From Agapetus fuscipes (Eukaryota; Arthropoda; Insecta; Trichoptera; Glossosomatidae), in assembly GCA_951799405.1 (NCBI GenBank), contig OX637346.1, positions 12,299,215 through 12,363,214 on the forward strand: a stretch of 64,000 nt of DNA. Reading direction: 5' to 3'. Every line of letters begins with the position of its first letter. The first letter of the stretch is position 1. The notes beneath the pieces were generated by a model. The model saw nothing but the letters and a program-made list of their open reading frames with translations, did no database searches and was not told where the DNA came from. This document shows, piece after piece, positions 43,254 to 55,789 of this stretch. Position numbers and translations under genes: made by a program.

Positions 43254-43571
43254 ACTAAGCTACACATATAGTGTAACTTCTTGCCGCGTTATCCCTGAAG
43301 GGTTTCGCATGTGGCGAGTAGGACCTATTTATTTTTACAGGTAAGGGGGCCGGCCTTACGCCAACCACTTTAGTTGAAGTGGGGGTTTCCCAGCTCCCGA
43401 GAGGGCTGGTACTCATTTCTTGGGAAGGCTGAGTAAACCTTGCCAGTATTTGATTTTGGGGCTTAAAAAAAAACACCGAAATGGGAATTTATTTCTGACA
43501 CCCCCGGTGAGATTCGAACCCAGTCTCACGGCATGGAATGCAAGCACTCTATCAACTGAGCTATCGACCGA
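43254..43571 (-). repeat. SINE C, full-length
   Basis: The minus-strand head GTCGATAGCTCAGTTGATAG and B box GGTTCGAATCTC are followed by the GTTTACTCAGCC-containing body, ending GTTACACTATATGTGTAGCT. The best A box in the window. Confidence 0.92.
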
Positions 43572-43630
43572 CAAGAAACATCTAGATTTTTTTTTATGGC
43601 AACCGTTGAAAATGTGTAATACTTATGTAA

Positions 43631-43885
43631 GTCATCATCAATGGCATGACAACCCGGAGTGGATCTTTGTCTTCCGAATAAACCGTAGCCACTGCTGGCT
43701 GTCCATCTTTTTCTCCCACTCTTACCTCAGGATAGTGTGCCACCATTGTGTCCGCCCAGTCAGCTAAATCTGGATCTCCTCACTATCCAGAGCCACTTTG
43801 GGTCCTTCATCACAACCATGTTTTCCAGACTCTGGTAGTCCATTCACTGGATATGTGTCAGCCAATGCAGTCTGATGACTTTTAT
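43631..43885 (-). repeat. LINE 3'-UTR or SINE-like fragment with TGATGA tail
   Basis: Minus strand: ends ...GTCATGCCATTGATGATGAC, a (TGATGA)-type tail. The body has GGTTTATTCGGAAGACAAAG and a CTGGATAGTGAGGAGATCC region. It resembles 3'-terminal pieces of non-LTR elements common in arthropods, but I cannot name the family. Confidence 0.4.
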
Positions 43886-43889
43886 TTAC

Positions 43890-44390
43890 CGTGCAACATC
43901 AGCTTCTTGCTACATATTCAGTTATCATATTATACTTATACGTACATAGAACAATTCATTAAGTGTTATCCAAGGTTCATGATTCATTAACAGCTTTTTT
44001 GGTGTACAGGTCAGTTGATCAGCTTTTAATTGATGTGGTTGATTAACAAACTTCATTCTACTGGTTGTTCCCAAGGTGTTTGATAGTTAATCTTAAGATC
44101 TTTATCTTTTATCGATTTTAATCAATCGTTTAACTTCTATAACATGAAATGAAGGTTTTTTTTCAACATGAAGAAAAAAACATGAAATTTGATCATTTTG
44201 AATTTCATTAGGATTTTTCAATTAAAATTACCGTAGTAACTATAAGATTTACAACAATTAAAATGAATACAAATTATTGTGATTTTTATTTGCAAAAATA
44301 ACGAACTGCTCTATTTTTGCGATTCAAATGTGTGCTTCCATGTTAATTATTTAAAACCTTTTTTTTTTTAATTAAAAAAATCTTTTTTTA
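43890..44390. other. AT-rich DNA, nothing recognised
   Basis: No feature seen. Confidence 0.4.
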
Positions 44391-44393
44391 AAC

Positions 44394-44535
44394 ATAGTTT
44401 TATTTTCACTTATTTTGAATTAACAAGGCCTAAGCGCTATCGGACTTAATCCGTCCATCTTCAGAGGCTACCTTCGGATAAAGTCCGATAGCGCTTAGGC
44501 CTTGTTAACTCAAAATAAGTGAAAATAAAACTATG
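44394..44535. mobile_element. Palindromic PLE-type fragment with degenerate hammerhead
   Basis: Arms 44394-44450 and 44475-44535 are inverted copies (AGTTTTATTTTCACTTATTT against AAATAAGTGAAAATAAAACT). The left arm carries a hammerhead with an altered core, and the right arm has only its 3' half. A LINE fragment begins at the right edge. Confidence 0.75.
44428..44468 (-). ncRNA. Hammerhead-like motif with GAUA instead of GAAA
   Basis: Minus strand: GCCU, CUGAAGA, U, GGAC/GUCC, GAUA, GCGC, UU, AGGC. All three stems pair, with stem III AGCGCU. The A14-to-U change is in an essential core position, so self-cleavage is unlikely. Confidence 0.65.
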
Positions 44536-44925
44536 TATCCTCATAACTCATTTATACCCCCTCCTCTCGTAAGGGTAACTCGTAGAACGGCTCACACCCA
44601 ACCATTTGCAGTCGATATCAAAACTATGAGAACTTGGTGTTTTTACAACTCATTCCTTTGCCAAACTACCCGATTATGGAATGAGTTACCGGTATCTGTG
44701 TTTCCATCCCAATTTAACCTTGCTCTTTTGAAATCCAATATCAATCACCATTTCCTCTCAATGTCTCAAAACAAAGCAACACAACACACACCACAGCATT
44801 GCGCAGGTAACGGCCCTGCAACCGTATATCTATAACACCTCTGCGGCACTATAACAAGTGTCATAGACCCTTAGAGTTTCTTGAACCTTGGGAGTCTCCC
44901 GCACAGGCTTTCTTAAAAAAAAATG
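44533..44925 (+). pseudogene. LINE C-terminal fragment with 3' tail shared by SINE D
   Basis: A 100-codon frame contains RRTAHTQPFAVDI and SFLCQTTRLWNELPVSVFPS followed by FNLALLKSNINHHFLS. The R.WN.LP....P....F...(I/V)..H block is the usual C-terminus of CR1/Jockey-group ORF2 proteins. After the stop come ACACCTCTGCGGCACTATAA, AGTGTCATAGACCC and GTCTCCCGCACAGG and an A run (44837-44925), nearly the same as the SINE D tail. All upstream domains are missing. It abuts the palindrome at 44394-44535. Confidence 0.85.
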
Positions 44926-44929
44926 TTTA

Positions 44930-46665
44930 AATTTTTTTTTTTTAATTTAAATTAAAATGAATTTTCTCTCTGTGACTGCACTAACTCTAGATTTTTTTAC
45001 ACCTTTTTATTATACACGTCAAGATAAAATAGTGTATTTGAATACTCAGTTTATAAGTAATTAGTATGGATAACAATTAAACCGAAAGCCACACCTCTAA
45101 ATGGAATATACATAAAAATCGTCTGCACACTATCAAACTCTCCAACTGCAATAATCCTTCCATTTATTCGATTGTCTTTGAGAGCGCATGGAATGAGAAC
45201 GGGCGACCATATTTTATGTTAAAATAAATTCCAAGTGAATATCGATTAGACTCCGGCTGATAATTCTTTGGACAGAGCCCGTCTGGGTGTGTCCACGGGC
45301 GCACGCGACTCGAACGATCTGAGTTCGATTCCGGAGCGGTTGAAATAAACCACCGCGCTGCCGCCGCATCGCCCGCCATAAATTATTTGCTATCTAAACT
45401 TTAATAGTTCTTTAAATTCCTCGACTCCAGCTCTGTGAAACTCTGCAGACGAGGGGAAAATGAACGATTTTTCTCAATTGTTTTCTGTCTAGATATCGAG
45501 TATCAGCCCCAGAACCGAAATGGATTTGTTGTTGATCAATGTTTCAACCATCAAAACAGTGCAGACAAGAATAAATTATTTTATTTAGTAATTTTTAAGA
45601 CCCACTTACTTTGCTACTAGTTTTGAAGTATTCAAAAGATAGTACCTCCTTTGGTCTAAAGGAGCAAAATTAGAATCATCAGAATCTGACAATATTTTTT
45701 GGTTTAAGCTGGAATTACAGTACTTTGACATATTTACAAATTATAATTAACTTCACTTATAGGTAATTAAACGTTTCGGATATGAAACTAACCGTCTATA
45801 ATATATATAAATATATATTTTTTTAATACGGTTCACATACACGTACGCAGAGTTGCTTTTGAACTGTATAGCTCGGTAGCTTAGATACAAGTCTGGCTAC
45901 AGAGCATCTCGGTCTCTATTTATAGGTGAGAATAAGAGTTATTCTCGAATCATTGTGGGCTGGCACATGCAAGACCTCGCCAGAATATGCTACTTTGAAT
46001 ATTCGAGTAAACACTCAAACAATATTGAACAAATACAAGTACAATCATAATAAGTATCTAACATCTAGAGACTTTGTAGACACTAAAACAGACAAGCAAA
46101 AACGAACAATTTCACATTTGCAGCAATAGTTTTATGCCCAGACACTTTTTAAGTCGATGGATCAAAGGATATATACATACCTGTATCGAAGAGGACTTCA
46201 AGCTAAGCAATGGGAGATACGTATGAAGATAGTATTTATGTTTTTGAATGGAATGTATGTGGAGAATGAGTTGAATTGTTATTTCAAGGAATCATTTTCA
46301 ATGTATGAAGATATAGTGTACCGGCTTATAAAAACATTCTTGAAATCTTACAATAAACATACACATTTCTCTTGTATATATATATATTTTATTTTATTTT
46401 CCTAGACAATCTCCATACCCGCCTTTCTTATATTTTTGTACATAGCTGTTTCGCAAAATACGGTTAGACTAAGGTTAGCGCACCTGTAAATATGCAACTT
46501 ATTCATATATGGAAGAATTTATTGTGGAAAATACAATACTTTCTTTTATGGCCTTCGGGTAGCAAGAAAGTAAATATTAAGTTTCCACATGCTTTTTTAT
46601 TACTGAAAAAATATTCTAAATTAACAAATTCAATGTATTACATGACGATACAAACAATAAACAAC
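44930..46665. other. Unassigned DNA with a SINE-like scrap at about 45265-45380
   Basis: GAGTTCGATTCCGGAGC (45321-45337) is a good B box in a GC-rich stretch, probably a tRNA-derived SINE remnant. Small frames at 45435, 45926 and 46157 have no recognisable domain. Confidence 0.35.
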
Positions 46666-46668
46666 AAT

Positions 46669-46907
46669 TATCTATAATCTAAATTGCAAAAATTTATTAA
46701 ATATAAGATTCATATTAAAATGCATGCCCACGAGAAGACACGTGAAAGTTCGCATTCATAATTTTTTCATGTGTAGGTACTTACACATTAAAATCAAAAC
46801 CTCAAGAGTAAAGATAAACCCTGAAACTTTTGCTGACAATAACTGAAATAGGAAAATTGAACCATTTTTCATCAGTATGGGTGGTCAGCTTCATATTGAG
46901 CAAGGAA
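46669..46907 (-). repeat. Family A repeat, diverged
   Basis: Minus strand copy with internal deletions (the hairpin block is reduced). The TTAGATTATAGATAA tail is present. Confidence 0.8.
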
Positions 46908-46909
46908 AA

Positions 46910-47500
46910 AATACAAATTAAAAACTAAAATACAGAATAAACAGACCTCAAGTATTTTGTGATATTTTCAGGCATTCAGTGTTTTGTGAATTTTCGCTCA
47001 ACGTTTTTTGGTATGCAACTTTAAACTTTGTTTTGTCTGTTTCACATGAAATCAAATTCGTTCCATCACACAACTTTTGTAAAGCAGAGCTCTGGGTAAG
47101 CTGCTTATACATTTCATGCGACGAAAGCTGCCATAGTTTCAGTTTTTCCAATCTCCTAATGGTACATTTACGTCAAACAAAATATGAATCGTTCCATAAC
47201 ATCAGAGAAGCTTACTCTATTCCGTAGAAGTTGTATTGTGATATTTTTGCCATTTTTCAATACGTTCACACCGGGATTCTACAGTAGTTGAACGCATGTG
47301 TTTTTCTAATACAAGGTGATTTCTCGATTTGACTGCGAGACCAACGAAACATTAAAAATATTGTTAGTTCTTGTAATGAATCGACAAATACCCGAAAACT
47401 GTAGCAAATATATTTTAATTTGTAAATAGGTACATCCGTAACGTGTATATAAAATCAGTTCTTTTAATATAAAAATATTAAGATGATTTACTTGATGAGC
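46910..47500. other. AT-rich DNA, nothing recognised
   Basis: An 82-codon plus frame (46979-47227) lies opposite a minus frame and has no domain that I recognise. Confidence 0.35.
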
Positions 47501-47504
47501 GTTG

Positions 47505-47694
47505 TTTTTGTGTGAATCACACCTCAAGAGCCCTATGCAACCTATGGAGACTGGTCTTTGGTAAAGGCAGATTATATTTTTGAAACGCAAAGAGCATGTT
47601 TGAATAACAAAAATAATTGTTCGTGCTCCACCGAGATTCGAACCTACTTTTTTCCAATGACGAGTCCAAGTTAACCACTAGACTACGGACCGGT
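47505..47694 (-). repeat. SINE D-like copy with GAGGTGTGA tail
   Basis: Head ACCGGTCCGTAGTCTAGTGG and B box GTTCGAATCTC on the minus strand. The 3' end CTCTTGAGGTGTGATTCACA matches the LINE fragment end at 31296-31340 rather than the 44.8-kb LINE. Confidence 0.75.
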
Positions 47695-47805
47695 ATAAAA
47701 TTACTTTCTTTTACCATTTCACGAATCGAAAATTTCACGGAGTCGAAAATACTGTATTTTCGACACTGTAAACAATATTTGTGTGTAGTATGGGAAAAGG
47801 TTCCT

Positions 47806-47992
47806 ACGTCGTTATAGAAAGCACCATTTCACAATAAATACCCAGTTGCTGCAAGGTTAGTTTAATCTTTGTTTACCGATCTTTGTAAAATGCAAAATGC
47901 TAATTGATTTTTCATTCATTTTTCTCTAGAATCGAATCCACTGCCGTCTGATGTCCAAACTGATGAACACGAAATTATGGGCCGTTCGACTT
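47806..47992 (-). repeat. SINE D fragment, diverged
   Basis: B-box-like GATTCGATTCTA and the body motif CCTTGCAGCAACTGGGTATT on the minus strand. It closely follows another D-like copy. Confidence 0.65.
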
Positions 47993-47994
47993 CT

Positions 47995-50900
47995 TATATT
48001 GCCACTCACTACTAAACACTAAACACTTACCAGATGTCGGTACTATCTTCGTCTGCATCATCGTTCAGTTCTCGCATTCGCTCAACACCACAGAGCTGCA
48101 TACATAAAACAGTTATTGTAATACAAGTAGAGATATTCACACAAAGTCCGGTGCGCTTTTTGATGCATTGAAACTTCTGCCCGCGAATATAAAGAGATCT
48201 GAGGCATGGCTCTCCTTGCTATCTGCCCGCCAGTTTTCGCTTTATTGCCATCGCACGTAACGGGGATATAATTCAAAATAATATCATTGTGCTCGTAAAA
48301 CTGACGAATAAATCAAGAGCATCCTATGCGGATCATGGATGCATCTGCTTTTTACATTAGTGGCCTATTTCTTGATAAGTATGAAGAATAAGCTTGCAAC
48401 TCGTTGGAAACAAAATAAAAAAGCTCTTCACCAGCTTGTTAGATCAAAAAATACATGGTAGTAAAGTATACAAGATCGGAGCTTTAAGCTTATACAATCT
48501 GTGGTTGATAATGGAGAGTTTCTTTCCAGGATTTGTTGTCATGGTCTATAGGAGCTTCTGGACCTTTTGCCCATGTCTGCAATGTGGATTCAAGATCGTA
48601 TTGGTTAGAGAAAGTTACCATCTTGAAAAGCGGATGGAAAGAGGGTGACAAAAAAAATTAGCTCTCGTATACATAATCTACCCTTTCATTAGTAACAAAA
48701 AGATTCTAAGCGAAGAGCGACAATTTCCCAAAGAACAACATGTTGAAGCATCATCGCTATGGATATGGAACTCTATGGATGAATTAGTAAGTTTATTGAA
48801 GGGTTATCTGCTATTAAATTTGATTAGCTTGAAAAGTCAATGGTGTAAAACAAGTATTGATTTTATGTTCTACATGTGCTTTGAGGATTTTAAAGGACAT
48901 CTCCGTTACTAAACGAAAATGTTTCAAAGCAAACGATTTAGTTACATTTGAAGTAGGTACTTCAGTACGCAGTCACAAATATTTTCAAAGTTTCGTTTTG
49001 CATAAGGTTACAATTATTTAATACAATATAATACTTTATTTAAAAATTGGCTCAAGTCACGTGTTTTCAAATCCTCGTATTTTATTAGCGACTTGTAACT
49101 TCACAAATCTCTAACTGTACATAGTCGTACTATGGACGTTTTCTGGAATCAAGTCAGAATTGTACCAAACTTCTAGTCCAACAGTTCATCGCATTCTCTT
49201 ACCTCACCATTCAGATTCCCATTATTCCAATCAGGTTAAGTTCTCAACTATTTACCGCACTTCCCTTTGCATAGTTTCCAGCTCCTTGCATAATAAAACA
49301 CTCCAACTTTCTCATCTTAACTAAGACATTAAAAATTTGGCTTGCGTCTCGTCCAGTACCCCAAGTCTACAACATCACCTTTAAACTAAACTACAGAGTT
49401 TTACAATAACATAATGAAAATGTAACGCTCATTAGAGGCGCTGTTTTAATTATATATATTTTTTGGTATCAATACAGTTTAGTGTAACGTACAGTTTTAC
49501 ACTTTTGGTACAGACTGGGCTTGCAGCCCCTAGAGAGAGAACGGGAAAACATACCCCACTATGGTGAAACTTCAAACAAAACTTTAGCCATTACTTATTT
49601 ATGAATATTTTACTTGGCTAGTGAATGTCTATATTATTACATTCATTGTTTTCAGCAGCATCTTTTGACGGCCAACTTTTTGCATTGTCCTGGAGCGAGC
49701 TCCCTGCATCGCTTTTGTTTCAGTGTTTGTTTTTTCGCGACGCAAAGCAGTTAAACGGTTTGGACTCGCTCCGAGAAAACTTCAAGTCGTTCATTATTTA
49801 TTTACATTGCAAAAACATTACTTTTCGTCTGAAATGATTTAGCTTTGTAATTGCTGATTAAGTAAGTTTTGCTACAAGAAAACAACCCGTTCTTTTTTAT
49901 CAAATAATATCTAGTTATTTTACTTTTAATCTTGACTATCCAATTATATCATTGTCTTACTAGCATACATTTTTAAGCATGCAATGTGTTTGAGATTATA
50001 AAGATGTTACGCCATATGCCATGCGCACGCGTCACACATTCGAATCTCAAGACATTTTTTGAAAATTAGATTGACCTGAAAATTTTCCAAAATTTTAATC
50101 GATATAATATTGAGAACTTTAAACAAATCGAACCATGTATAACATTGATACCTCCAGCATGAGGATATTATATAAAAAAAAACATTCTCAGCTTTAGAAG
50201 AGATTTTCATAACTAGAACGAAGAAATAAAAATCCAGTCGCAGAGCTTTGATGCCAAACAATCCAATATATTGTAGGCACGAGCACCCAATACAAGCAAA
50301 TGGTTAAAATATAATGTGTTTATCGACTTCAGTTAAATAGTACGATTTGTGTCATTCCTAGTAATCTTATAAATCTCTAATGTGTTTTTAATAAAAGGCA
50401 AAAGAAGAAATATTCAACCTGAAATGTTTTTGTTTCTCCTCAGTATTGAATTGAATTGAAATTGGATTGAAAGCAGAAAAAAAAATACATATTTGTACGT
50501 AGTTCAATACTCATATAACTGTGTATGCATTTTTTGAGAATATACCTTTTTAACTTCTTAATTAATATGCCTATTTGGGTTCTAATTATAAACCAGTAAA
50601 AATATTTTACTATATATTTTGTGGGTTTGCGTGCCAGTAAGCCATAAAGCGCTCAATTAGATATTGTTTATTTATAATTTAAAATAAAGGTTGATTTATG
50701 TATGCATGTGTCGAATTGATAATCATGAAAAGGTTTAAGGGGTAATAGTACGCTGGCACTTGGTTGAGCAAGGAAACTTCGTGTTGGGCTACAAAACTTT
50801 GGTGTAACAGAAAATGTGCAAAGTTTTTCCAAGAAAACATTATAATACTCGCACGCTTTGTAAACAAAAAACAGTGTTTATATTTCTATATGAATTAATC

Positions 50901-51430
50901 CATAAGGTTGTAACGATACAATTTTGGAGACATGTAGGAAAAATAAAGAATATAGGGCAATTTTTAATATGGAATAGAAAAATATAAGATGATCGACAAG
51001 GAGAAAAAAATAAGATCGCTTGCCTAGCTTCAGAGCTACAGGATTGTGTAAGATTACCTACAATTAAAAATATTATTGTGCTCTGTAAACATTTTGATGG
51101 TGAATAATATATAAGTGTGTAATAAAGTCTTAATTGATTGTCTCTTTCAAACGTGCTATTGTTCTCTTTGCGATGAAGAATTCTCTGGAGCTCGGCTTTA
51201 CTTTCGAAGCAAATTTTAAACAGATACCTCGTTGAAGAAATTTAACATTGATGTTAAATTCAAATGATCATTGTAGTTATCCTTGCAAACTGAACAAATT
51301 CGTAGATATTGGAACAAGGTTTGCTGTACATAGTGCGCAGACTTTAAAATAACAGTTAATCTTTTTTTTTAAATCAAATAAACATTCCCAAAAAGAATGA
51401 CTTATAGGTTGCCTTGGAATATAACTGACT
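47995..51430. other. Unassigned AT-rich DNA with a family E copy near 49425-49525
   Basis: GAGGCGCTGTTTTAATTATA marks the family E copy. Short frames (48394, 49625, 50007, 50679, 51277) lack recognisable domains. No RNA gene seen. Confidence 0.35.
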
Positions 51431-51434
51431 GCCC

Positions 51435-51668
51435 TTCTATAATCTAAGCTGCATAGATATGTTAACATTTAAAACTCATATTAAATGCATGCCCACATAC
51501 AGGCACATTTAGGTTCGCGCCTATATCTTGTGCATGTGTGCATACAAATAATAAATAAAAACCTCACATGCAACTCCTGCCGCCATTCCCTGAAATTGGG
51601 GTGGCATTGGCAAAAGTGGACCAATTTTTACAGCATGGGGGTCAACATCGTACCAACCTATCAGTCAC
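51435..51668 (-). repeat. Family A repeat, variant
   Basis: Minus-strand copy with GCGCGAACCTAAATGTGCCT- and GGGAATGGCGGCAGGAGTTG-type internal sequence. Tail TTAGATTATAGAAGG. Confidence 0.8.
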
Positions 51669-51760
51669 GCTGTTAAAATTGGTTCGCTTTTGTCAATATC
51701 ACTCATGTTTCAGGGAAGGGCGTCAAGAGTAGTAGGGCTAACGTATATTTGAGATTTTAC
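51669..51760 (+). repeat. Family A fragment, opposite orientation
   Basis: ATTGGTTCGCTTTTGTCAAT, then CATGTTTCAGGGAAGGGCG. It abuts the minus copy, giving a head-to-head arrangement. Confidence 0.65.
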
Positions 51761-51764
51761 TTAC

Positions 51765-54165
51765 CCAAAAAAAATGTATTTTTATTATTCTTAAAATTTT
51801 ATGTATGTATTTGCATCTTCGACTAGATACTATAGATTAAAATAACTCAATCAATGACAGGGGGATGTAACATATAACACAATTTTATAAGTATGCGGCA
51901 AAATTTTCAAATACATATATTTTCAAATTATCAATGGAACGAGTGCGATGAAAGATTCGTTTCATTCGATTACGCACTACGAAATACTAAAATATTTTTG
52001 CTCAACGAACGCTAACATTGTGCGTTGTGTATTTTTTTGGGCGATTATTTTTATTATTTCTTTAATATCTTATAACAAACAATGAAGACTAGACATTTTC
52101 ATATAAAATTAACCGTCTCTACCAAAAATCAGAGCGTGCTGTTCTCCCATCGCGTGCTACCCGCCATACACTTTCCCTTAAAGAACGCAAATATAACCCA
52201 AGTATAAAACTTAACAGTTCAACTCTTCCATATACTTTATCAATAATTTGTATTAAATTTTAAACAGCGCTTCTAGTGAGCTTTTAACTCTCCTTGTATT
52301 TTCAGTTGAACGCTTCTGTTGAGCTTAAACGTAAACTTTATCCTTAGGGTACTGTGTTTAGACGTTCAAACTCTATTAGGGTAATTAACATAAAATATTG
52401 AATACACAAAAACGCTTTATACACAACAAAACATTTTCTTGACCTTGGCAAACCCGAATCAAATTATAACTGCCCCGCAATTTGAAAAGTCTAGACTTTT
52501 GTACAATTCAAATGATTTTAATTGCCGTAGATTTTCTGTTCGAAATTCAAACAAACGGTATCAATTACAATTTCAAATCATTTCGAGCTAAACGGACCAA
52601 AATTGAGGTTTATTTATTTAAGGTTAAGCAGGTTTCACCATTTGATTTATTTTAATATATATTACAATATACATTAGGCACCTTTGCGGGCACGTGTTTG
52701 CTTGTAAATTATGCTATATTTATTAAAAATTACATATTCAAATAATAAACCATAATTAAAATATAATTTACCATTATATTGCTGTTTTGCGTTGTTTAGC
52801 TAAACAGGCTAATTATCAAAATTTTGCGCCTATTGTACCTCATATAAATTCTTTAATGATTTATTCATTGTAATTGTTTTTGTAACATTTATTTGCTTCC
52901 TCAAAAAAAATCCAATAAGAAAGTAAACACAAAGGAGGATTATTTATTCCAATTCCAATATTTCAACATTAAAATAAAATAGTTAAAATTAACTGTCACT
53001 TTAATAAATTATTTGAGTCGATATTGAATGAGATAAATATATAGAAGCACCAAAAATATTTTTCTTATTATTTTGTTTGTAATTTTGTAATGATATTGTT
53101 TTTTTGCAATTTGAAGCCATATAAATAATAGTTACAATGATTAACCCTAACCCTTTTGTAGATTGCAAAAGGTTTCCAGCAAATTAATTAATTCCTCAAA
53201 TTAATAAACATTTTTTTCATTTCAATATGGACTCAGCACTTCACCGGAATGGAAGTTTTATTTCTTGGCGGGCAAACGTCACACGTCTATTAAACTTAGA
53301 ATCCAGTAATCAAATATTACATAGTTAATTAGTTCCGTGGCAACCAGGACATCTGAAGTCATAACATTTTTCTATGGAATTTGTGGCGACATCTTTTAAG
53401 TAAAGCAAAAGCAGAATTATTTTGCCATTTCCTATGATCCACTAATTCAAACGATTTTTTAAAAATTGTTTTTAATTGTTATTGTTTTGGGAAATAGGTT
53501 TACTTTGTTTTAATAATTGTATTTTGTGTAATACATAAAACTTTTTGTCTTTACTATTCATTTTGAAATAATAACAAAACGAAAACACTGTTGACATTTT
53601 TTTTAATATTTGGAGCAAAATTTAAATATGAATTGAAATATTCCGGCTCTGACATGAATTTTTCATTAAATATTATGGTACAAAATAAATTTCAGAGCAA
53701 ATATAAAAATCGCAAATACATGATAATTTTTATTATTATTTACATTTGAGCGCGCACAGTGAATATTAAATTTGTACGAGGGCATGTCTGTACATACATT
53801 TGTACTCGTATGTATTAAAACTCGGTGTGCTCATTAAGCTTCAAGACAATTGTGATGATTTAAAAAGTATGAAAAAAAAATGTACGGTAGCCTGATTTTC
53901 TGCGAGTTATGCTGTGAAGAATCCTTCTTCAAGTTTACGGAATCGCTGGAATCGAGTCGAATCGCTTCCTTTCCTTGTTTTTTTTATTTTTCGAAATTCT
54001 GATGATGATATTGAGTAATGTAACAAAAAAAAAATGGCAGCAGTAGCCAATATGTAAGCAGGGTAATTGTCGCGGTAAAACCTTTAATCGTGGACCTCTT
54101 CCAATCAATCAGCTCATCCAGCAAAAATAGAAAATATATTATTTAACGTGCGAAGACTCACAGGA
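51765..54165. other. AT-rich DNA with a weak family E match near 52260-52370
   Basis: No gene recognised over 2.4 kb. Only homopolymer-rich sequence and the family E-like GCGCTTCTAGTGAGC stretch. Confidence 0.4.
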
Positions 54166-54167
54166 TC

Positions 54168-54312
54168 CTTGCCATTATAAATGCATGCTCACAACCAAGC
54201 GCGTAAATTTGTGCTTACCATTCTGCATGTATACGTACACAATAAAAACTCAAATCTGAAGAGAATAAAGATTCTGCAACTTTTGATCGACCTACTTTAA
54301 AACAGGATTGAC
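54168..54312 (-). repeat. Family A fragment, diverged
   Basis: Contains GCATGCTCACAACCAAG- and GTATACGTACACAATAAAAA-like blocks on the family's complement. Confidence 0.6.
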
Positions 54313-54314
54313 TT

Positions 54315-55045
54315 GAAGTATGAATTAGAAGCGTCACATCAACAAAAAAATCAAAGTGTAGATATAAACAACACTTGGATAAAAACACTAGCAGAGTTTG
54401 TTGATGCCCTAGGGTAGTAACTCAAAGATCTTCAGTTTGTTGTACCAAATCTGTCATCTATTTTGAATTTTTTATTCTGTCTTGGCTATTTGTGAATGCA
54501 CCTTGTATGTTTTAATACATCCATATTACATAAGCCTCTAACTATGTCCTTTGTGCCAATTTCATTGAATGACATAATTAATGTATTAAACGGTAGACGG
54601 CATCCAATTTCAGACGCAAACAGTTTATGACATATTAGTCGCAAGAAGGTTTCGTTTCAAGAGATTCAAAGTCCTCTGACCCACAAAGAGAAAAATGACA
54701 AATGGTGGGTACATACCTATTATTGCAAATTTGCTTGTATTGCGTCTCATCTAAAATGACACGCATCCGCAGTTTTATATCCGACAGTAAAATTATATTT
54801 CGCAATAAAATTCACGTGGTTGCTCATATTGTTTTGAGTTTTCCTGAGTATAAGTTTGACACAGATAATTTTTTTTTCTTTTGTAAGATGATGTGATACA
54901 TCCAAATATATAAATGATTGACCATTTAATTTCATCATTAACCTTTGATTATAATGCTGAAAATGTGTCTCTCCTTTTCTTCCGAGCTCCCCTGATGTTA
55001 GTGGCTGTCGTATCTGTTTAGTTTAAGCTCGAATTACGACCGTTT
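54315..55045. other. Unassigned DNA
   Basis: Nothing recognised; small overlapping frames only. Confidence 0.4.
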
Positions 55046-55049
55046 AACA

Positions 55050-55294
55050 TCTAATCTAATGTAATCTAAGCTGCAAAGATATATATCATTTTAAATTTAT
55101 ATTAAATGCATTCCCACAAGCAGGCATGTATAATTTCGCGCTAACACATGCCGCATGTGGACCTACAATATAAAAACCCAATCTCAAATGAACATAAGCT
55201 CTGCAACTCTTGCCGTCCTTCCCTGAAACAGGGGTGACATTGGCAAAGTGAACCATTTTTTACAGTATGGGTGGTCAGCCGCATACCAACCTAA
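55050..55294 (-). repeat. Family A repeat, full-length
   Basis: Minus-strand copy with intact GGTGACATTGGCAAAGTGAA complement block. Tail GCTTAGATTACATTAGATTA shows a variant tail unit. Confidence 0.88.
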
Positions 55295-55460
55295 ATGACA
55301 TAACTACGAGTACATTAAACAATGATTTCTGACAATCTCTGTAATAAAAAAACAGTTTATCTTCAGTCTGCCAAGAGGGTGTCTCCTGAAGGCGTTGGTT
55401 AAAATTGTTAATCTGCCGTTTCTTTTTTTTAATAAATCTTAAGCATAATTCTCCGTAGTA
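55295..55460. other. Short unassigned spacer
   Basis: No feature seen. Confidence 0.4.
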
Positions 55461-55461
55461 A

Positions 55462-55783
55462 GACCGGTCGATAGCTCTGTCAGTGCTTGCATTCCATGCC
55501 GTGAGGTCGGGTTCGAATCCCCCCGAGGGTGTCGGAAATGATTTCCCGTTTCGTTGTTTATTTCAAACCCCAAAATAAAATACCGGCAAGGTTTACTCAG
55601 CCTTGACAAGAAACGAGTACCAGCTATCTCGGGAGCTGGGAAACCCCCAATTCAACTCAAGTGGCTGGCGTAAGGCCGGCCCCTTTACCTGTAAAAATAA
55701 ATAGGTTCAACTCACCACATGCGATTCCTTCGAGGATAACGCGGCAAGAAGTTACACTATATGTGAAGCTTAGTTGCGTTGCA
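55462..55783 (+). repeat. SINE C, full-length, plus strand
   Basis: Head GACCGGTCGATAGCTCTGTC, B box GGTTCGAATCCC, body with AAGGTTTACTCAGCCTTGAC, end AGTTACACTATATGTGAAGC. Confidence 0.92.
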
Positions 55784-55789
55784 TTGCGT

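Noticed and set aside
53996..54020. CTGATGATGATATTGAG resembles the hammerhead core
   Set aside because: No GAAA or closing stem follows within a plausible distance.
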